Assembly: GCA_963817395.1 (NCBI GenBank)
Contig: CAWFOC010000008.1
Span: forward strand, 124,001-188,000
DNA: 64,000 nt
DNA from: CAWGYQ01 sp963817395
GTDB taxonomy: Bacteria > Acidobacteriota > Vicinamibacteria > Vicinamibacterales > CAVPJW01
Reading direction: 5' to 3'
The notes under the pieces were generated by a model. That model was not told the origin of the DNA, ran no database searches, and worked only from the letters and a program-made list of their open reading frames with translations. The position numbers and the translations under genes are program-made. Below, one piece after another: positions 49,195 to 58,346 of the stretch (position 1 is the stretch's first letter; each line of letters starts with the position of its first letter).

Positions 49195-50442
49195 GTGAAG
49201 CGAAGACCACACGTGAGACCCACTCGCGCCAGCGTCATTCTACCGACCGTGATCGAGCACGAGTACGGGATGGGCGCGCTCTCGGTTGTCGCCGCGACGG
49301 GAAACCGGCGACTACTGCGCTTCGATATCGCCGACCCGGACTTCCAGACGCCAGCCGAGATCAGGCATGAGTTGGCGCGCGCGCTCGAGAGGCCCGACGC
49401 CAGTCACTATGCGCGCATCCGCGGCCTGCCGGCGTTCACCAAGGCCGTCGCCTCGTTCTACCGGAGGGAATTTGGCGTCGACGCCGATGGGATGGACGAG
49501 GTCCTGTCCACCGTGGGAAGCGGCGAGGGACTCTTCATCGTGCTCTCGTCAATGGTCGGTCCGGGCGACGAGTTCATTCTGCCGAATCCCACGTTCCCGA
49601 ACTATGCGTCGCTCCTGCACCTCTTCGGGGGAGTCGCGCGCTTCGTCACCACCGGCGCCGACTTTCACCTTGATGTCGCCGCCATCGAGCGTGCGGTGAC
49701 GCGCCGCACCAAGGGCGTTATCATCTGCACACCGAACAACCCCACGGGCGCTGTCTACACACGCGAGGAACTGGCGTTGCTGCTTCAGCTGTGCGATGCG
49801 CACAACCTGATCATCATTGCGGACGAAAGCTACAGCCAGCTGACCTACGATGGCCGCCGCCACTGCTCGATCGCCTCGCTGAGGGGGGCGCGTGCACGCA
49901 CGATCGTTGTCAACGGTCTCTCGAAGGCATACGCCATGACGGGCTGGCGGCTGGGCTATGTCATGGCGAGGCCAGACTTCATCGAGCAGTTCGAGAAGAT
50001 CGGCTACGAGATTCACGGTGCGGTCAATACGGCGGTTCAGTACGCCGGTGTCGTGGCGCTCAGGCAATCTCGCCGCCTGACAGGTGCGTGGCTCGCCCAA
50101 TACGAGTCCAAACGTGAGCTCATGGTCGAGGGCCTTCGGAAGGCCGGCGTCTCGTGCCACCGGCCGGAAGGTGGGTTCGAGGTGTTCCCGCAAGTGCCCG
50201 CAGGATTCGCGGGGTCGATGGCGTTCGCGAAACATCTCGTGCGCGAAGCAGGCGTGCTCACAAAACCCGGTCTCTATTTCGGTCCGGACGGCGACCGCCA
50301 TTGTCGCCTGGTGTATTGCCGGGACGACCGCGTGATTCGGGAGGGACTCCGCCGCATCGAGCGAGCGCTCGCCCTGAAGCCTCGGTCCGGCCCGCGCCGC
50401 GCACGCCGCGTTTCCGCCCGGCGATCTCACCGTAAGGGATAA
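49195..50442 (+). CDS. PLP-dependent class I/II aminotransferase
   Basis: 415 residues from GTG 49195. Fold type I features: HYARIRGLPAFTKAVASFY, PNPTFPNYASL, CTPNNPTGAVYTREEL (Asn pair contacting PLP), IIADESYSQLTY (Asp) and the Schiff-base Lys in GLSKAYAMTGWRLGY (about residue 244), with the Arg of the carboxylate contact in CRLVYCRDD near the end. It is of the AspC/MalY/alanine aminotransferase type. The C-terminal ~25 residues are Arg-rich and may be unstructured. An ornithine cyclodeaminase-like gene follows 7 bases downstream, so the substrate may be an ornithine- or arginine-derived amino acid; that is inference. Confidence 0.9.
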   Translation: MKRRPHVRPTRASVILPTVIEHEYGMGALSVVAATGNRRLLRFDIADPDFQTPAEIRHELARALERPDASHYARIRGLPAFTKAVASFYRREFGVDADGMDEVLSTVGSGEGLFIVLSSMVGPGDEFILPNPTFPNYASLLHLFGGVARFVTTGADFHLDVAAIERAVTRRTKGVIICTPNNPTGAVYTREELALLLQLCDAHNLIIIADESYSQLTYDGRRHCSIASLRGARARTIVVNGLSKAYAMTGWRLGYVMARPDFIEQFEKIGYEIHGAVNTAVQYAGVVALRQSRRLTGAWLAQYESKRELMVEGLRKAGVSCHRPEGGFEVFPQVPAGFAGSMAFAKHLVREAGVLTKPGLYFGPDGDRHCRLVYCRDDRVIREGLRRIERALALKPRSGPRRARRVSARRSHRKG

Positions 50443-50449
50443 TGACCGG

Positions 50450-51694
50450 ATGCAGCCACCAAGGGAGCCAGCGGACGCTGGTGCCAGTCGGGTCGTTCAG
50501 GCGGAAGGGCACCTCATCGACTCGCAGCTCCTCAACACGATCTTCGACACGGTGGTCCGTCATCGGAGCGCGTTCGAAGTTCAGCGGTTCGAGATAGGCC
50601 GCACCAACGACGAGTATTCACACCTGACCATGAAGGTGACCGCTCCCGATGAGGCGACGCTCGAACGCCTCGTCGAAGAGCTGGTGCCCCTCGGATGCCA
50701 CGCCGACGCCGAGCAGGAAGTGACGCTCAGAGCCGCGGACAAAGATGGCTGCGCGCCCGACGACTTCTATTCGACGACGAATCAACGCACCTCGCTGCGC
50801 CATCAGGGACGATGGATCGACGTCGAGCGCCAGCGAATGGATGCGGTCATCGTGGTCGAAGGCCACGGGGCGGTCTGCCGGAAGCTGCGCGAGGTGAGGA
50901 AGGGCGATCTGGTCGTCTGCGGTGTCGACGGCATCCGTATCGCCCCGGACTTCCGCGATCGCGACCGTCTGGGATTCGCCTTCATGACCAACGACATCTC
51001 CTCCGAGCGCCGCGTCGAAGTGAGCGTCGCGCGGATTGCGGAGATGATGCGGCACACCAAGAGCACCGGCGGCCGCATCGCGATCGTCGCCGGTCCCGTG
51101 GTCGTGCACACAGGCGGGGCGGCCTATTTCTGCGAGCTCATCCGGCGCGGCTTCGTCGACGTCCTGCTTGCGGGAAACGCGCTGGCCGTTCACGACATCG
51201 AGCACGCGCTGTACGGGACGTCGCTCGGCGTCGATCTCGAGCAGGGCATCGCCGTCCACGGCGGCCACAAGCACCATATGCGCGCCATCAATACCGTGAT
51301 CAGGTCCGGCGGCATCGCGGAGGCCGTGGCTGGAGGTGTGCTGCGGTCGGGCATCATGTACGAGTGCGTCAAGCACGGTGTTCCGTACGTCCTCGCCGGC
51401 AGCATCCGCGACGATGGCCCGCTGCCGGATACGATGATGGACCTCGCCGCCGCGCAGGATCACTATGCGGCGCTTCTGGCCGACACCAGCCTGGTCATCG
51501 TCCTTTCATCGATGCTCCACGGCATCGGTGTCGGCAACATGCTGCCGTCGTGGGTGCGGGTCGTGTGCGTCGACATCAATCCGGCGGTCGTGACCAAGCT
51601 GATGGACCGTGGTTCGTCGCAGACTTTTGGGGTGGTCACGGACGTCGGGCTGTTTCTGCACCAGCTGGCCAAGGTGGCGGGAGCCGCGCCGTGA
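50450..51694 (+). CDS. Archaeal-type ornithine cyclodeaminase (LOR/SDH-domain family)
   Basis: 414 residues from ATG 50450, with AAGGGA upstream, 7 bases after the aminotransferase. The sequence fits the TIGR00300 / LOR-SDH family, whose known members are the methanogen ornithine cyclodeaminase and the C-terminal half of cyanobacterial ArgZ/AgrE; it is unrelated to the mu-crystallin-type OCD. Order: an N-terminal domain with VVRHRSAFEVQRFEIGRTND and TLERLVEELVPLGCH, a central FYSTTNQRTSLRHQGRWIDV, then a Rossmann region with IVAGPVVVHTGGAAYFCELI, VDVLLAGNALAVHDIEHALYG and VVCVDINPAVVTKL. Expected reaction: ornithine to proline plus ammonia with bound NAD. No arginine dihydrolase half is attached. 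Confidence 0.78.
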   Translation: MQPPREPADAGASRVVQAEGHLIDSQLLNTIFDTVVRHRSAFEVQRFEIGRTNDEYSHLTMKVTAPDEATLERLVEELVPLGCHADAEQEVTLRAADKDGCAPDDFYSTTNQRTSLRHQGRWIDVERQRMDAVIVVEGHGAVCRKLREVRKGDLVVCGVDGIRIAPDFRDRDRLGFAFMTNDISSERRVEVSVARIAEMMRHTKSTGGRIAIVAGPVVVHTGGAAYFCELIRRGFVDVLLAGNALAVHDIEHALYGTSLGVDLEQGIAVHGGHKHHMRAINTVIRSGGIAEAVAGGVLRSGIMYECVKHGVPYVLAGSIRDDGPLPDTMMDLAAAQDHYAALLADTSLVIVLSSMLHGIGVGNMLPSWVRVVCVDINPAVVTKLMDRGSSQTFGVVTDVGLFLHQLAKVAGAAP

Positions 51695-51731
51695 GCACTG
51701 GCCAAGGGCCCGTGCTACAGTACGTCGCGTC

Positions 51732-52130
51732 ATGCCCTGCCGATGGCGCACGACCGCGGCCCTCGTTGGCCTCATGTTGACGGCGCTGCCGGCTGCGGCC
51801 ACTCTCTGCGAGATCGAGTGCCTGAGAGCCATCCACGCATCCCGAACGGCGGCCGCCGACGAGAGCGAGGCACCCGCATGTCACACCGAGGCTGCATCGC
51901 CACGCGGTCATCTCATCGTCAGTAGCGGGCCGTCGTTCTGCGATCACGACAGCACGGCCGTCCGTCTGACGGCTGGATCCGCGGCTCCTCACGTTCTGCG
52001 CCTCCTGCCTCTGGTTGAGCGCGTGGTCGAAGTCTCCGGCGGCGCCGTGCAAGGCCGTCCGTCACCGGCTGGCCACCGCCTGCCGCCTCAATCGCCATTC
52101 CTGTCGTCATCGCCGATCCTTCGAATCTGA
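51732..52130 (+). CDS. Small secreted Cys/His-containing protein before the multicopper oxidase
   Basis: 132 residues from ATG 51732. Signal peptide (TTAALVGLMLTALPAAA), then CEIEC, ACHTE and FCDHD, a spaced set of cysteines and histidines in the first ~85 residues, then a Pro/Ser-rich tail. I do not recognise the family. Its position 145 bases before the oxidase and its Cys/His set suggest a periplasmic copper binder; small proteins of this layout recur upstream of copper genes in related genomes, but this is inference. Confidence 0.6.
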   Translation: MPCRWRTTAALVGLMLTALPAAATLCEIECLRAIHASRTAAADESEAPACHTEAASPRGHLIVSSGPSFCDHDSTAVRLTAGSAAPHVLRLLPLVERVVEVSGGAVQGRPSPAGHRLPPQSPFLSSSPILRI

Positions 52131-52275
52131 ACGCCGTCCGCTGAGGTTCGTGGCGGCGGGCAGTATGAGTCTGCTCGTCCGCCGCTTTACTCCCTGAGCC
52201 GATGCTGCCACTCGTCGCCGATGCGGTCTCATGACCGCGTCGACGGGCATCACGGCGCTCCTGAAGGAACGGATC

Positions 52276-53688
52276 ATGTCGAGCAGACGCGCCTTTCTCA
52301 CCCATTTCGTGACGACGGCCGGTGTGCTCTCCGCGGCGAGAGCCACCGCCGAACAGCATCAGCACCCGCCAGTGGCGCGGCCCGAGGCGGCGACGCCAGG
52401 CGTGTCGTTGCCGACCGCTGGCGGCGGTCCGGCTCGAGTCGAAACGCCGGACGTGCCACATCTCCCGTACGAGATGGACGGCGGTGTCAAGGTGTTTCAC
52501 CTGACCGCTGAGCACGTCCGCACCACGTTTCTGCCGAACCGCGACGTCGATTGCTGGGGCTTCAACGGCTCGATGCCGGGACCCACCATCGAAGCGAACC
52601 AGGGCGATCGGGTCCGGTTCGTTGTGCACAACCGGCTCCCTGAGATGTTCTCGATGCACTGGCATGGTCTGGAGGTGCCTTTCGAGATGGACGGCGTGCC
52701 CGGACTCTCGCAGGACCCGATTCCACCCGGCGGAGTCTTCACCTACGAGTTCACGCTCCACCAGCACGGCACGTTCTTCTACCACTCGCACATGGCCATG
52801 CAGGAGATGATGGGGATGATCGGGCTGTTCGTCCTGCACCCCGCCACTCCGTACACGCCGCGGGTGGACCGCGATTTCGGGCTCATCTTCCAGGGGTGGT
52901 CGATCCTCCCCAATAACACCGTGCCAAACACCATGGCGATGGAGTTCAACTGGCTGACCATCAACGGCAAGGCCGGCCCGGCCACGACGCCGATGCTGGT
53001 GAGGCTGGGCGAGCGTGTGCGAATCAGGATGGTGAACCTCGGCATGGATCACCATCCGATCCACCTGCATGGCAACACCTTCGAGACGGTGGCGACCGAG
53101 GGCGGACGGATTCCGCGCGCCGCGTGGGCGCCTGGGAACACCGTGCTGCTCGGTGTCGCGCAGGCACGCGACATCGAGTTCGACGCCGTCAGGCGCGGAG
53201 ACTGGATGCTGCACTGCCATTTGCCCCATCACATGATGAACCAGATGGTGTCGATGGTCGGACCGATGACGCACGGCGGATCCGGACTGCACCCGAACAT
53301 GCCGATGCAGGAAGGGATGGGGATCATCAGGGAGAGTGGTGCCCTTGCAGAAAAGATCGGCCCGGGCTTCGGCCGTGTCGTGAGTCCCGTCGGTGGCTAC
53401 GACACCGCCGTCGCCAATATTGCGCTGACGCCGGCCTCGCTGGCCGAGCAGCAGCCTCACGCACAGCATCCGCCGGCCGGAATCAACCCGTGGCAGGTTC
53501 CCGGGTTCCCCCAGGACATGTTCGTCACCATGGATGCCGCGGTGGCGAAGCCCGAGACCTTTGGTCTCAGGCCCACGTGGACGGGCGGCATGATGGGCAT
53601 GATGACCCTGGTCCGGGTGCTCGAGCCGGAACGGTTCGATCGAATCGAGGCGCTCAAAGCCGAACGATCCGGAAAGGCGGCCGTATGA
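52276..53688 (+). CDS. Multicopper oxidase, Tat-exported (CopA/CueO-like)
   Basis: A periplasmic laccase-type oxidase of 470 residues. ATG 52276 has AAGGA 8 bases upstream and opens a twin-arginine-like signal (SSRRAFLTHFVTTAGVLSAA). All copper motifs are present: MHWHGLE (about 127), YHSHMAMQ (about 170), HHPIHLHGNTFE (about 259) and LHCHLPHHMMNQM (about 312), where the last supplies Cys and His of type 1 copper and Met as axial ligand. A Met/His-rich region (LHPNMPMQEGMG and TGGMMGMMT) may bind extra Cu(I). It probably oxidises Cu(I) in copper defence. It overlaps the outer-membrane factor gene in ATGA. Confidence 0.93.
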   Translation: MSSRRAFLTHFVTTAGVLSAARATAEQHQHPPVARPEAATPGVSLPTAGGGPARVETPDVPHLPYEMDGGVKVFHLTAEHVRTTFLPNRDVDCWGFNGSMPGPTIEANQGDRVRFVVHNRLPEMFSMHWHGLEVPFEMDGVPGLSQDPIPPGGVFTYEFTLHQHGTFFYHSHMAMQEMMGMIGLFVLHPATPYTPRVDRDFGLIFQGWSILPNNTVPNTMAMEFNWLTINGKAGPATTPMLVRLGERVRIRMVNLGMDHHPIHLHGNTFETVATEGGRIPRAAWAPGNTVLLGVAQARDIEFDAVRRGDWMLHCHLPHHMMNQMVSMVGPMTHGGSGLHPNMPMQEGMGIIRESGALAEKIGPGFGRVVSPVGGYDTAVANIALTPASLAEQQPHAQHPPAGINPWQVPGFPQDMFVTMDAAVAKPETFGLRPTWTGGMMGMMTLVRVLEPERFDRIEALKAERSGKAAV

Positions 53689-54995
53689 CGATGCGCAGGG
53701 CTGGCACACCGCTGGCCGCCGCTGTTGCGGTCGTGATGTTTGGATCGGGCGCCCTGGCGCAGCAGACGCTGACGCTCGCGGATCTCGAGCGCATGGCCCT
53801 TGAACACAACCCGACCTTGTCGCAGTCGGCAGCCGATCTCGAAGCCGTGCGCGGACGAGCCCACCAGGCCGGAATGGTCCCCAATCCGATCGTCGGGTAT
53901 ACCGGCGAAGAGATCAGCGGGGGTCCTATCATCCGGGGAGGCGAGCATGGTTTCTTCGTCGAACAGACGATTCCTCTCGGGGGGAAGCTTGGCCGGAGCC
54001 GCCGCGTCTTCGAGCTCGAAGCCGAGGAGATCGAAGCAAGGCGCGAGATGCAACGCCAGCGTGTGCTGACGGACGTCCGGGCGCTCTATTACGCCTCGCT
54101 CGCTTCCGATCGCCGGATTGCCGAATGGGAGGGGCTGGCGGCTCTGACGGCGGAAGCTGTCCAGGTGTCCCGCCAACTCGCCAACGTCGGTGCGGCCGAT
54201 CGTCCCGATCTTCTCGAGACGGAAATCGAGGCCGCCCGGACCGGGCTCAGCTTGTCCGTGGCGCGGCAAACCCGCGACCGCATCGTGCGGCTGCTTGGCG
54301 CGATGGTGGGCGATCCAACGCTTCACCCGCAGCAGCTCGCCGGCTCAATCGACGATACGCTTCCGGAGCTGACCCATGAAGAGGTGCTTGGTCGCCTGCT
54401 CACTGACAGCCCCGAGCTCACGATCGCGCGCCTGGCGGTGGCCCGCGGCGGCGCGTCGGTCGAACGGGCCGAACGGTCGTCGGCGCCCGACCTGATCGTC
54501 CGCGGAGGTCCTCGATACAACCGCGAGCTGCTCGATGTGAGCAGTCAGGGCGCACGCCCGGTGGGTTGGGAAGCGGCCGTGGACGTGGGCCTCACGGTCC
54601 CCATATTCAATCGCAATCAGGGGGGCGTTCAGGCAGCCGGCGCGGATCTCGAGTGGGCGCAGGCCGAGCTGACGCGGACGGAGCTTTCGTTGCGTGCCCG
54701 GCTGGCGGAGGTCTTCGCCTCGTATGCGAGCGCGGTCGAAACAGCCCGCGCGTACCGGAGCGCGATCCTCCCTCGCGCCGAGGAGGCCGTAGCCTTGCAC
54801 GAGACTCGATTCCGGGAGATGGGCGCCGCCTACCCGCAGGTGCTCGTGGCGCGCCGCACGCTGTATCAGGCGCGCGCGGAGCATGTGGACGCGCTCGACA
54901 GTGCGTGGCAGGCCGTCGTGCGTCTGCAGGGATTCCTGTTGACCGATGGCATGAGCTCTCCGTCGCGCCGCTCGCTCGGCAACGCAGAGCCGTGA
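53685..54995 (+). CDS. TolC/CzcC-family outer-membrane efflux factor
   Basis: 436 residues from ATG 53685, a 4-base overlap with the oxidase stop. Signal peptide (LAAAVAVVMFGSGALA), then two outer-membrane-efflux repeats: LADLERMALEHNPTLSQSAAD, VPNPIVGYTGEE, FFVEQTIPLGGKLGRSRRV, and in the second half EAAVDVGLTVPIFNRNQG with ALHETRFREMGAAYPQVL. This is the CzcC/CusC type of outer-membrane channel. The usual membrane-fusion protein and RND pump are absent downstream, so it must pair with a pump encoded elsewhere. Confidence 0.9.
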   Translation: MTMRRAGTPLAAAVAVVMFGSGALAQQTLTLADLERMALEHNPTLSQSAADLEAVRGRAHQAGMVPNPIVGYTGEEISGGPIIRGGEHGFFVEQTIPLGGKLGRSRRVFELEAEEIEARREMQRQRVLTDVRALYYASLASDRRIAEWEGLAALTAEAVQVSRQLANVGAADRPDLLETEIEAARTGLSLSVARQTRDRIVRLLGAMVGDPTLHPQQLAGSIDDTLPELTHEEVLGRLLTDSPELTIARLAVARGGASVERAERSSAPDLIVRGGPRYNRELLDVSSQGARPVGWEAAVDVGLTVPIFNRNQGGVQAAGADLEWAQAELTRTELSLRARLAEVFASYASAVETARAYRSAILPRAEEAVALHETRFREMGAAYPQVLVARRTLYQARAEHVDALDSAWQAVVRLQGFLLTDGMSSPSRRSLGNAEP

Positions 54996-55056
54996 GGCGG
55001 TTGTTCGCCGCCGGGTGCCTGCGGTACATTTCCCTCCGAACCGTAGAGTGTGACGC

Positions 55057-55700
55057 GTGGTGAGATCCGGGACTCGCTGGACGACGTGGACGATCGCGGG
55101 GCTCGCCGTGGTCGGCATTTCCATGAGCGGACTGGCCGCGGGCTGGCTGCTCAGTCATTACAACAGCAATCTGGGCTTCGACGCCGAGGCCTCACGCATC
55201 GCCGATGTGCTCCAGGTGAAGCCGGGCATGAACGTCGGCGATATCCGCGCGGGCAGCGGGGTATGGACGGTGGACCTGGCCCGGCGTGTTCGGCCGTCCG
55301 GACAGATCTATGCGACGGTCGGACCGAATCCGGCCCATGAGATCTACGAGACGATTGCGAGCGCCGGCGTCGACAATGTGACGGTCATCACGAGAACGCC
55401 GGGCAATCTGCCTCGCCTGCCGATTGACTGCTGCGAAGCCATCCTCGTTCGCGCCGTCTATCACGAGTTCAGAGACCGGCGGCAGCTTGCGCAGAGCCTG
55501 TTTCTCAACGCGCGCCCGCGAAGCGCGCGTGGCGGTCATCGACTTCGACGAAGGCACGCCCGAGCATCAGAGCGGCCACGGCATCGACACGGGACGTCGT
55601 CATCGCCGAGATGACCGAGGCGGGCTTTCGGGTGGATCAGCAGATCGAAGACTGGGCCGGCAACGCCTACTGTGTGGTCTTCCTGCGGCCCGCGCGTTGA
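55057..55700 (+). CDS. Membrane-anchored class I SAM methyltransferase-like protein, frameshifted
   Basis: About 214 residues. From GTG 55057 a single membrane helix (IAGLAVVGISMSGLAAGWLL) is followed by a methyltransferase domain: MNVGDIRAGSGVWTVDLARR as motif I, where the usual GAGSG has Arg for the first Gly, then YATVGPNPAHEIY and CCEAILVRAVYHEFRD. Frame breaks near 55513 and 55590 lead on to VAVIDFDEGTPEHQSGHG and then VVIAEMTEAGFRVDQQIEDW with stop 55698-55700. The C-terminal layout is as in the periplasmic methyltransferase-like proteins of copper or oxidative loci. Substrate unknown. Confidence 0.72.
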
Positions 55701-55715
55701 GGCCTCGAGGTCGCC

Positions 55716-58178
55716 TCAGTCGAGGGCCGTCGCGGGGTTCACCATCATGGCGCGCCGCGCCGGAACAATGCACGCCACCAGCGCCACGGCGGCGAGCACG
55801 AGCCCCACGAGCCCGATAATCGAGAGATCTGACGATCCGACGCCGTAAAGCTGGCTCTCGAGAGCCCGGCCGACGATCAACGTGCCGAGGAAGCCGAGTG
55901 CAAGACCGATCCCGACGATGGTGAAGCCCTCGCGGAGAATCAAGGTAAAGATCTGGCGCTGCTCGCTTCCCAGCGCCAGACGGATGCCAATCTCTTTCCG
56001 CCGCTGTGCGACCTGATAGGCGAGCACGCCGTAGATGCCGATGATCGACAGAAGCAGCGCAACCGCTGCGAAGCCGACCGCCAGGACCATCGGCGTGCGG
56101 CGGTCGACCAGCGCCGTGTCGATGCGTTCGTCCATCGTCCGCACGCGGTAGAACGGCAGCTCGGGATCGATCGACGCAACCTGACGCTGCACCGCAGCGG
56201 TCATCGCTGCGGGCGTGCCGGCTGTCTTGACCGCGAGTGTCATGCTGCGGCGTGGAGTCTGGGCGAAGGGGAAGTAGTACGAGCCGACGCGACCTGGCGG
56301 ATCGACCATGGCGTGAAGCTTGGTGGTGGCGACGACCCCCACGACGTCGAGGCGAAGCGCCTTCGGTCCGGGGTTGGTCAGATCTTCGGCCGAGTCCGGT
56401 GCGATCAGGCGGCGGCCAATCGGGTCTTGATCACCCCAGAAGCGCCTGGCCAGCAGTTCGTCGACGATGGCCACCCTGGGCGCCGTGTTGGTGTCCGACT
56501 CGGTGAAGTAGCGCCCGCGCCGCAACTGAATGCCCATGGCTTCGAAATAACCCGGCGTGATCTCCAGACGGTTCGGTGCAATCACCGACTCGCCGGGCCT
56601 GCGCTCGTAGCCTTCCGCCAGGATGACGCTGTCGTTGAAGCTGTCGCCGAATGGAATCGTGGAAGTGGCGCCGGCGGCGACGACCCCGGGCAGACTCCGG
56701 ACCGCGTCGAGCGCGCGGGTGTACAACGCGCGGAGCGCGGCATCGTCGGGGTAGCGCACGCTGGGCGCCGTGAGCGTGCCGGTGAGAACACCGTCGGCGT
56801 GGAAGCCTGGATCGATCGCGAGCACCTGCCGGAAGCTGGTCAGCAGGAGACCGGCGCCGGCCAGCAGCACGAGGGCGGCGGCCACCTGCAGCGTGGCGAG
56901 CGTCCGGCGCACCAGCAGTGTCCCGCGGCTCGCCGTGCCGCTCCGTCCCTCTTCTCGCACGAGCGCGCCGAGATTCGCGCGCAGGACCTGCGCGACGGGG
57001 ACGATCCCGACGATCAGCCCGACGGCCAACGACAGGGCGAGCCCGAACCCCACGACCGTGGGATCCATGCTGATGGTCTGGACGCCCGGAATGTCTTCGA
57101 GCCCCAGCCAGGCCGTGGCTCCGAGCAGGGCACGGCCGATGGCGAGACCGAGCGCGCCGCCAATCAACGTCAGAAGCGTCGTCTCGGTGAGCACCTGCCG
57201 CGCCATGCGTCGCTCACCCGCCCCGAGCGCGTAGCGCGTGGCGAGCTCTTTCATGCGAGCGGTCGACCGGACCAGCGCGAGGTTCGCAATGTTCACGCAG
57301 CCGATCAGGAGCACGAACGCCACGCCGCCCCAGAGCAGGTACAGCGTGGGTCTGATCGTCCGCACCTGATGATCCTGGAGAGGGACGACGACGGTCCGGA
57401 AGCCGGCGCTCGTGAGAAGCTCCTTCGTCTCCGGAAACCGCTCGAGGTTGTGCTGGTTCAGTCGGTCGATCTGCGCCTGGGCTTGTTCGACCGTGGCGCC
57501 AGGCTTCAGCCGGCCGATGTGCTGCCAGCTGTTGTTGTGGCGGGCGTCGTCTGATTTCTCTTCCGCGGTGAAGGCGAGGGGCGTCCACAGCCGCACTTCC
57601 GGGTCGGCGAACTGGAACCCGGCCGGCATGACCCCGACGATCGCATACGGCTGGCCGTCGATGCGGAGATCACGTCCGACGACGGCCGGGTCGCCGTTGA
57701 ACACCCGAAGCCACAGCGCGTGGCTCAGGACGACCTTGCGCTCGTTGCCAATCTCGCCTTCGGCATCGGCGAACGTGCGTCCGATCGCAGGTACGGCCTT
57801 CAGCACCCGGAAAAACGACGGCGTGACGTCTAGCGACTCGACACGCTCGGGCGCGGTGTCCGTGCCGATCGTGCGGCCGCTATCCCGGTACATGGCCTGC
57901 GACTCGAACACGTCGGTCTCGCGCAGGCGGTCGTAGTAGTCCGGGACGCCGGACGACGATCCTTCAGCCCCGGCATTCGGGTAGCTGTTGTACATGAGCA
58001 GCACCCGGTCCGGTTCCGGAACCCGCAGCGGGTGCAGCAGCACCGAGTTGACGATGCCGAAGATGGCCGTGTTCGCGCCCAGGCAGATGGCCAGGGTGGC
58101 GACAGCCGTCAGGGTGAATCCCTTGTCCTTCCAGAGCAGCCGCGCGCCGAATCGGAGGTCCTGCAGCAGCGTGTCCAT
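55716..58178 (-). CDS. ABC-type permease, duplicated FtsX/MacB-like (ADOP family)
   Basis: 820 residues from ATG 58178, intact. The N-terminal MDTLLQDLRFGARLLWKDKG sequence is the family signature of the acidobacterial duplicated orphan permeases. It has two MacB-PCD periplasmic domains (about 45-240 and 460-640) and two FtsX domains (about 285-400 and 700-815), so eight membrane helices in total. Final signature: VAQRRKEIGIRLALGSEQ and VPARRAMMVNPATALD. No ATPase is adjacent; a MacB/LolD-type ATPase encoded elsewhere is expected. Role likely in lipoprotein or drug/peptide extrusion across the envelope. Confidence 0.92.
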   Translation of the reverse strand: MDTLLQDLRFGARLLWKDKGFTLTAVATLAICLGANTAIFGIVNSVLLHPLRVPEPDRVLLMYNSYPNAGAEGSSSGVPDYYDRLRETDVFESQAMYRDSGRTIGTDTAPERVESLDVTPSFFRVLKAVPAIGRTFADAEGEIGNERKVVLSHALWLRVFNGDPAVVGRDLRIDGQPYAIVGVMPAGFQFADPEVRLWTPLAFTAEEKSDDARHNNSWQHIGRLKPGATVEQAQAQIDRLNQHNLERFPETKELLTSAGFRTVVVPLQDHQVRTIRPTLYLLWGGVAFVLLIGCVNIANLALVRSTARMKELATRYALGAGERRMARQVLTETTLLTLIGGALGLAIGRALLGATAWLGLEDIPGVQTISMDPTVVGFGLALSLAVGLIVGIVPVAQVLRANLGALVREEGRSGTASRGTLLVRRTLATLQVAAALVLLAGAGLLLTSFRQVLAIDPGFHADGVLTGTLTAPSVRYPDDAALRALYTRALDAVRSLPGVVAAGATSTIPFGDSFNDSVILAEGYERRPGESVIAPNRLEITPGYFEAMGIQLRRGRYFTESDTNTAPRVAIVDELLARRFWGDQDPIGRRLIAPDSAEDLTNPGPKALRLDVVGVVATTKLHAMVDPPGRVGSYYFPFAQTPRRSMTLAVKTAGTPAAMTAAVQRQVASIDPELPFYRVRTMDERIDTALVDRRTPMVLAVGFAAVALLLSIIGIYGVLAYQVAQRRKEIGIRLALGSEQRQIFTLILREGFTIVGIGLALGFLGTLIVGRALESQLYGVGSSDLSIIGLVGLVLAAVALVACIVPARRAMMVNPATALD

Positions 58179-58346
58179 CGGGTCCCGTCCGGTCTCCAGG
58201 CGTTTTCAACCTTAGACGGAGCTGGCGCGCAGAAGTTTTACCGACCGACCTGGCGCCGCCGCGCGATCGAGCGTGGCAGCCGACGGGCTCGCATCGACCG
58301 ATTGTGCGAGGCCGCGCCAGGGGTCTCAGACGATTCGCCGGTGGGG

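Noticed and set aside
51919..53709. Antisense frame of 596 codons over the multicopper oxidase
   Set aside because: His/Arg-rich mirror of the oxidase coding strand, no ribosome site, no domain.
53685..58178. Complete tripartite efflux system from the outer-membrane factor and the permease
   Set aside because: They are on opposite strands, and the fusion protein and ATPase are missing, so no joint operon is claimed.
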